Source of the DNA: CAYPHY01 sp964410625
GTDB taxonomy: Bacteria; Chloroflexota; Anaerolineae; Promineifilales; Promineifilaceae
NCBI GenBank assembly: GCA_964410625.1
Contig: CAYPHY010000030.1
Span: forward strand, 1 to 61,899
DNA: 61,899 nucleotides
Reading direction: 5' to 3'
Shown here: in pieces, positions 60,822-61,899 of the stretch
Layout of the letters: each line of letters begins with the position of its first letter
Numbering within the stretch: the first letter of the stretch is position 1
Made by a program: the position numbers and the translations under genes
Notes under the pieces: generated by a model
The model's database searches: none
What the model was told of the DNA's origin: nothing
The model's input: the letters and a program-made list of their open reading frames with translations, nothing else

Positions 60822-61899
60822 TCAATGCCGGTCAAAAAACTCTGCCACACGCTGCATGAAGATTAGATCGCCATCGCCACGAAAGGTGTGGGGCAGCCCT
60901 TGATAGAAGAAGCACTCCGGTTGATAGGGGATTTCCCCGGCCGTGTGCAACGCTTCCAGACGCAGGCATAAATCCTCCGACCAGGCAACGGGAACGGTAG
61001 CATCGTCGTGGCTATGGTGGACGGCAACGGCCGCTTCAATTCGGTCTAAATAGGTAACCGGCGAAATTTGGTCGAGCAGCTCCGGTGGGGCGTCGAGTTC
61101 AAAACGCCCATTGCGGCCGCCCGACCATTCGCGGATACGGCCGTAATTCAAGCTTTCGTCGCCACTCATCGAGCCATAGAGGACGGCCGTTTTGATATAG
61201 GGCGCGGGGTTGACCGTCAGCACGCGCAAAGCCACGCCCCCGCCCATGCTATGCCCCCACAGGTTGATGTCGTCGGGGTTGGTGCGGCGCAGCGTGCCCA
61301 TGATGTCCTGGCTTTGTTCGCGGATGATGGCGATCAGGTTGAGGATGTCAATGGCGTAGCCGGTGCGGAAGGGGTCGGGGCCGCTGTCGGAAGGGGGATA
61401 GTTGCGAAAGTTGGGATGAAAGACAAAGTAACCGGCTTCGGCCAGCGCGTCGGCATAGCGGCGGGTGTAGGCGAGGGTGTCGTACTCATTGGGGTCAATG
61501 TAGCCGTGCAGGACAATCGCCACCGGCAAGTCCCAACCTTCATTAGGCACATTCATAAAGCCATAGATGGTCAGCCCATCGCTGGGGTAGGTGATCAGAT
61601 AGCGGGCGAAATGCTCCGTACCTTCGAGCGTGTCCACGATTTCCACCAGCCCGCCGCCGTAGGGACGGGCGGCTAAGGCGTCTATGGTCAGTTCGGCATA
61701 GGGATCGGCCGTCGGTGAGGGCGCGGCCGTTGGCAACAGCGTGGCTGTTAGTGAGGGCGCGATGGTCGGCGATGTAGCCGGTGGCGCGGTTGGCTCTGGT
61801 GTGGGGGAAGGCAGGGGAGCAGCGGGGCTGGGGGGCGGGGGAGTGGGGGAGATTGAGCGAGTAGGAGAGTGGGAGAGTGGGGGATTTGGAGATTGGGTG
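60822..61899 (-). CDS. alpha/beta hydrolase (dienelactone hydrolase/dipeptidyl-peptidase-like), 5' end outside window
   Basis: The conserved domain runs from about 61690 to 60822. It has a VLHGY oxyanion segment, nucleophile elbow GHSMGGGV, acid in HHSHDDATVPV and catalytic His in GLPHTF; all parts of the triad are visible. A TTG at 61736 is a possible start, but the frame stays open to the window edge, reading a Thr/Pro/Ser-rich stalk (SPTPEPTAPPATSPT). A secretion signal or lipobox is therefore expected beyond 61899. The farthest part is encoded by the CTCCCAATC simple repeat. Probably a surface esterase or peptidase. Confidence 0.8.
   Translation of the reverse strand, partial: TQSPNPPLSHSPTRSISPTPPPPSPAAPLPSPTPEPTAPPATSPTIAPSLTATLLPTAAPSPTADPYAELTIDALAARPYGGGLVEIVDTLEGTEHFARYLITYPSDGLTIYGFMNVPNEGWDLPVAIVLHGYIDPNEYDTLAYTRRYADALAEAGYFVFHPNFRNYPPSDSGPDPFRTGYAIDILNLIAIIREQSQDIMGTLRRTNPDDINLWGHSMGGGVALRVLTVNPAPYIKTAVLYGSMSGDESLNYGRIREWSGGRNGRFELDAPPELLDQISPVTYLDRIEAAVAVHHSHDDATVPVAWSEDLCLRLEALHTAGEIPYQPECFFYQGLPHTFRGDGDLIFMQRVAEFFDRH

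Overview
The window reads as a high-GC chromosomal segment of a Chloroflexota bacterium (Anaerolineae/Ardenticatenia-like). This is inferred from secreted CSLREA beta-helix proteins with Thr/Pro stalks ending in a YLPV-type tail, Thr/Pro-rich lipoproteins, an F420-type LLM oxidoreductase, Hanks kinases, a BTAD/NB-ARC regulator, and dense CACGAAT-, GCAGAGG- and CTCCCAAT-type simple repeats between genes. Two 100-N gaps (5637-5736 and 59439-59538) are each flanked by the same 55 nt on both sides. That is the signature of a k=55 de Bruijn assembly, so both gaps are probably artificial. I saw no rRNA, tRNA, CRISPR array or intact insertion sequence.

Layout. 10-7232: housekeeping and accessory genes (ABC exporter and lipoprotein, Rpn-nuclease remnant, arylamine N-acetyltransferase, DoxX-like protein, SnoaL-like protein, LLM oxidoreductase). 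7637-11241: a copper-type locus (small membrane protein, His/Asp-rich lipoprotein, CopC-CopD-YtkA-cytochrome c fusion). 11271-16034: hydrolase, epimerase, DUF2723 membrane protein and an anchored hexapeptide-repeat protein. 16268-27473: a biosynthetic locus with one ~3,400-residue megasynthase (FAAL-ACP-KS-AT-ACP-C-A-PCP-R) and a type II thioesterase. From its domains it should make an acyl-beta-keto-amino-aldehyde, with glycine as the likely amino acid. 27810-36462: a Ser/Thr kinase, secreted proteins and an ABC exporter with three FHA domains, resembling the mycobacterial PknF/Rv1747 pair. 36967-42428: a repeat-domain secreted protein, a small unknown protein and a large BTAD/NB-ARC/TPR regulator. 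42432-48968: an accessory island with orphan antitoxins (HicB, DUF433), an AT-rich unknown gene, a 977-residue protein of unknown family and a patatin-like phospholipase. 49166-55802: four tandem beta-helix surface proteins. 55916-61899: LysE exporter, methyltransferase, galK, galT and a hydrolase cut by the window edge.

The strongest novel signal is a promoter architecture found four times with base-exact spacing: TGAGAC-N15-TGAGAC-N21-TATGAT. It lies upstream of three of the beta-helix genes and of the 977-residue protein gene, and suggests one activator controls the surface-protein cluster together with the putative toxin/phospholipase pair. A second signal is that hairpin-forming simple-repeat cassettes, identical in type to the intergenic ones, sit in frame inside interdomain linkers and loops. 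At least seven are in the megasynthase alone, with others in the Cop fusion, the DUF2723 protein and the BTAD regulator. They also supply the C-terminal codons of several proteins. A third is strong local over-representation of the palindrome CGGCCG, reminiscent of cyanobacterial HIP1.
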